A DNA stretch of 8,273 nt, from contig JAPKXT010000025.1 of the NCBI GenBank assembly GCA_026394695.1, positions 1-8,273 of the forward strand, read 5' to 3'. The stretch is from Methanoregula sp. GTDB lineage: Archaea; Halobacteriota; Methanomicrobia; Methanomicrobiales; Methanospirillaceae. The notes beneath the pieces were generated by a model. It was not told the DNA's origin. It did no database searches and saw nothing but the letters and a program-made list of their open reading frames with translations. Within the stretch, counting starts at the first letter, position 1; every line of letters begins with the position of its first letter. Below, in pieces: positions 6,711-8,273 of this stretch. Position numbers and translations under genes: made by a program.

Positions 6711-6873
6711 AAAACTAAAGTGATATATAATTATGACATTTGATACCACACGTTATAACAAAAAAGCTTCATGCATGGGAAACATTCATAAAAATTGAGC
6801 CATCTTAAAAAAAAGGATTTCACTGATCACCGGGGTTAACTACCAATGATAACTAATATTGCAGGTATCTCTC

Positions 6874-7140
6874 ATGTCTTCTGACAACATCGCCATCCGC
6901 GTCCGTGGGCTCGGGAAGAAATACACCCTCGGCGGACCGCAGGAAAAATACCTCATGCTCCGCGATGCGATTGTCAATTCGGTGAAGGCGCCGTTCAAGC
7001 GATTTCAGTGTGCTTCCCCTGCCGAAAATTTCTGGGCGCTGAAGGATGTCTCGTTTGATGTTGAGCACGGGGAGGTTGTCGGCATCATCGGGCGGAATGG
7101 TGCGGGGAAGAGGAGGTTTGCTTTACGTACCGGGGATTAA
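6874..7140 (+). pseudogene. wzt: Wzt exporter ATPase, N-terminal stub 2, broken in Walker A
   Basis: ATG 6874 opens an N-terminal Wzt sequence: SSDNIAIRVRGLGKKYTLGG and PQEKYLMLRDAIVNSVKAPF, then NFWALKDVSFDVEHGEVVGI (52-71) and the Walker A loop GRNGAGK (73-79, 7090-7110). The next residue must be Ser or Thr, but it is Arg. The frame then reads RRFALRTGD and stops at 7140. The breakpoint is thus at about 7111-7113, right after the P-loop lysine codon. The ABC signature, Walker B and C-terminal substrate-recognition domain are missing, and no remnant follows. It is more complete than stub 1 and may derive from a second, paralogous wzt rather than a recent copy, because six of the ten codons that differ between the stubs are synonymous. 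The upstream TTG at 6859 would add five residues and is less likely. Confidence 0.85.
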
Positions 7141-7214
7141 AAAGCGTTTCACAGAGCATTCAAAAAATACTTTATGCCGGGACAGGAATAGAATACATTT
7201 GAGGCACTTTTCCC

Positions 7215-7421
7215 ATGTCAGACATTGAGGATATAGCGAAGAATCTCCCCCCGGATCTGCAGATCCAGGTACGAAATTTTATGGTGCATCTCTTGGAGAA
7301 ACGAAATTGTAAACGGAGATCCACCCTGCGCTAGGAGTGGGCCGGCGCGCTCATGTCAGCCCGGACAACCTATAAGTCCCTTGAACTTCAGAAGAAGGCA
7401 CTGGAATGGCGTAACGAGTAA
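7215..7421 (+). pseudogene. DUF2281-type antitoxin gene interrupted by an in-frame TAG
   Basis: From ATG 7215 the frame reads MSDIEDIAKNLPPDLQIQVR and on to LLEKRN and STLR, meets TAG at 7332-7334 (codon 40), then continues EWAGALMSARTTYKSLELQK and KALEWRNE to TAA 7419-7421. Both halves resemble DUF2281 proteins, which start with an LPPELQ-type helix and end with a WAGALKDL...YTSVELQHKALEW-type segment and usually serve as antitoxins to PIN toxins. The simplest explanation is one CAG-to-TAG change, so the gene is probably dead. No partner toxin follows on the + strand; the next short frame (ATG 7423) opens MYLL and stops after 21 residues. A TATA-like AAATACTTTA (about 7165-7174) precedes it. 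Pyrrolysine read-through of TAG is possible in some methanogens, but nothing here supports it. Confidence 0.65.
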
Positions 7422-7490
7422 AATGTATCTTCTTTGTGGCTGGTATGAAAAACTCCCCATCAGATATGCAGAGCATCCCCAGAAATGAGA

Positions 7491-7904
7491 TTAACCGGAT
7501 TTCAATATATAGTGAAATCCTGCCTGCTCAAAGTGATGATCTGATGAATATGCAATGTCGATACCTTCTCTTTTCATCACAACAAAAGAGATGCAATCGG
7601 TGAGGCTCCAGTCTTTGTCAGTGTATTTGAATAAATCAAGAGCCTGACGCAACAGTCCTTCATCAGTATTTACTACGTGGATTCTGGGAGATTCATAGCA
7701 ATATTGTATAAAATCTGAAACCTGACCTTTATTTGATTTGGAAAATGTATTTCCAATCTCAATAAGGATGGCCTCAGTAATCCAGACCGTAGCGTATGTC
7801 TTAAGATCCTTCTCTAAATCCAGAGCTGCCTTGTGAAATTGATCATCATTATTGATGATAGCAACCACAAATGAAGTATCCAGAAAGATTTCTCTCTTAT
7901 TCAA
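7491..7904 (-). CDS. vapC: PIN-domain toxin (VapC-like ribonuclease)
   Basis: A 137-residue PIN-domain protein predicted to be a Mg2+-dependent endoribonuclease toxin. The expected acids are visible: Asp9 in FLDTS, Glu44 in ITEAILIEIGN, Asp103 in DWSLTDCISF and Asp122 in AYSSDHHFEQAGF. Length and order match VapC. The only start that keeps the FLDTS strand is TTG at 7904, preceded closely by GGTGAATC, a good archaeal ribosome site. It overlaps the upstream antitoxin gene by 8 nt, which implies coupled translation. The DNA is more A/T-rich than the sugar genes, suggesting separate acquisition. The stop is followed by a T5 tract in the minus direction (complement of 7448-7452), and a hairpin lies in its last codons. 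Confidence 0.9.
   Translation of the reverse strand: MNKREIFLDTSFVVAIINNDDQFHKAALDLEKDLKTYATVWITEAILIEIGNTFSKSNKGQVSDFIQYCYESPRIHVVNTDEGLLRQALDLFKYTDKDWSLTDCISFVVMKREGIDIAYSSDHHFEQAGFHYILKSG
7497..7520. repeat. Inverted repeat in the 3' end of vapC
   Basis: GGATTTCA and TGAAATCC form a perfect 8-bp stem around an 8-nt A/T loop within the last codons of vapC (GFHYILKSG). It could stabilise the 3' end of the mRNA or help terminate transcription, or it could be chance. Confidence 0.3.
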
Positions 7905-8136
7905 GATTCACCGTTTTTGGCGTCCCATACAGATAATGATCATGCTCTTTTGACCAGTCTTTTGGGCCATGCGCAGTTCCTGCAATACTAAACAGGTAGT
8001 TTATTGCATCTTCTGCCTGTTTCGGTTTAACCTCTTTTACATAAATAAGACATTCGCTATTTGGTGCCAGATCAATAGGGTCGATCACATGAAATGAATG
8101 ACCATCAAAAGTTGCCCTTACGTTTTTTGTTGCCAT
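7897..8136 (-). CDS. VapB-like antitoxin paired with the PIN toxin
   Basis: A 79-residue small protein directly upstream of, and overlapping, the PIN toxin by 8 nt, the standard antitoxin-toxin order. The N-terminus KNVRATFDGHSFHVIDPIDL and the PNSECLIYV segment (25-33) form a short beta-rich part. The C-terminal GPKDWSKEHDHYLYG (57-71) resembles the tails of small archaeal/bacterial antitoxins, where this segment binds the PIN active site. It would neutralise VapC and probably repress its own promoter. The start at ATG 8136 is natural, with an A/T-rich TATA-like region about 20-32 bp upstream. The assignment to a named antitoxin subfamily (AF2212/DUF104-like) is tentative. Confidence 0.82.
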   Translation of the reverse strand: MATKNVRATFDGHSFHVIDPIDLAPNSECLIYVKEVKPKQAEDAINYLFSIAGTAHGPKDWSKEHDHYLYGTPKTVNLE

Positions 8137-8155
8137 TGCATCAAATTATCCTGAA

Positions 8156-8273
8156 TTATGTATTATTCCGGGAGCGTATCAACATTCGCATCTTCTGGGA
8201 GTAATGATGGCAGAGTTCGTCTAACCAGTCACCTGAATCGCTGGACACGCGTTGTGATCCGGGAAGATGAAAC
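8156..8273 (-). CDS. Possible 3' end of another minus-strand gene (partial)
   Basis: A stop-free minus-strand frame enters from the right edge and ends at TAA (8156-8158), giving about 38 residues that include SGDWLDELCHHYSQKMRMLI and finish RSRNNT. It stops 20 nt before the antitoxin start on the same strand, as in an operon. No family is recognised. A + strand frame from ATG 8158 is also open to the edge, so the call is weak. Confidence 0.3.
   Translation of the reverse strand, partial: FHLPGSQRVSSDSGDWLDELCHHYSQKMRMLIRSRNNT
8157..8168 (-). promoter_or_regulatory. Possible TATA box for the antitoxin-toxin pair
   Basis: On the minus strand AATAATACATAA, preceded by a GGGAG-like purine stretch, lies about 21-32 bp before the antitoxin start. 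That would put transcription initiation near the start codon (leaderless or nearly so). The overlap with a possible upstream gene's stop makes it uncertain. Confidence 0.25.

Noticed and set aside
6733..6798. A 21-codon + strand frame (MTFDTTRYNKKASCMG...) between HEPN and the second wzt stub
   Set aside because: Too short, no family pattern and only a weak upstream signal; the A/T-rich gap offers many such frames.
7423..7488. 21-codon frame opening MYLL directly after the DUF2281 pseudogene, as a PIN toxin start
   Set aside because: Only the first four residues resemble PIN starts; the rest does not, so it is not reported as a gene.
1..8273. CRISPR array, tRNA, rRNA or insertion-sequence transposase
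   Set aside because: No regularly spaced repeats, no tRNA- or rRNA-like segment and no transposase domain could be seen on either strand.

Overview
The window looks like a stretch of a methanogenic archaeon's genome, most likely from Methanomicrobiales (Methanoregula-like). This is inferred from protein style, GGAGGTGATC-type ribosome binding sites, A/T-rich TATA-like boxes upstream of gene groups, and the abundance of MNT/HEPN and PIN toxin-antitoxin modules. No rRNA or marker gene is present to settle the taxonomy. The DNA reads as one accessory island: a surface-polysaccharide (O-antigen-like) locus that runs into a decayed, toxin-antitoxin-rich zone.

Layout. Positions 1-70 hold the tail of an unidentified + strand gene, followed by about 410 bp with no convincing gene. 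From 482 to 4796 four nucleotide-sugar genes lie on the + strand: a UDP-HexNAc 4-epimerase (WbpP/TviC-like), a UDP-HexNAc 6-dehydrogenase (TviB/WbpO-like, broken by a one-base frameshift near 2355), GDP-mannose 4,6-dehydratase (gmd) and GDP-L-fucose synthase (fcl). At 4861-5706 is the membrane permease of a Wzm/Wzt-type polysaccharide ABC exporter.

After the permease, where a full wzt ATPase gene is expected, there is only a 43-codon N-terminal stub (5740-5871). Next comes an MNT nucleotidyltransferase/HEPN pair (5993-6710), then a second wzt start (6874-7140) that ends inside the Walker A loop. The two stubs are 85% identical over 93 nt. They are followed by a DUF2281-type antitoxin gene interrupted by an in-frame TAG (7215-7421). 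On the minus strand lie a PIN-domain VapC toxin and its antitoxin (7491-8136), and possibly the 3' end of another minus-strand gene at the right edge.

How they work together. The epimerase and dehydrogenase would make a UDP-N-acetyl-hexosaminuronic acid (probably UDP-GalNAcA). Gmd and Fcl would make GDP-L-fucose from GDP-mannose. Both are building blocks for a glycan that the ABC exporter would carry across the membrane. As sequenced, the window contains no intact exporter ATPase and no glycosyltransferase, so either these lie outside or the system is decaying. The most notable signal is the repeated amputation of wzt at its 5' end next to toxin-antitoxin cargo, which suggests a recombination or insertion hotspot.
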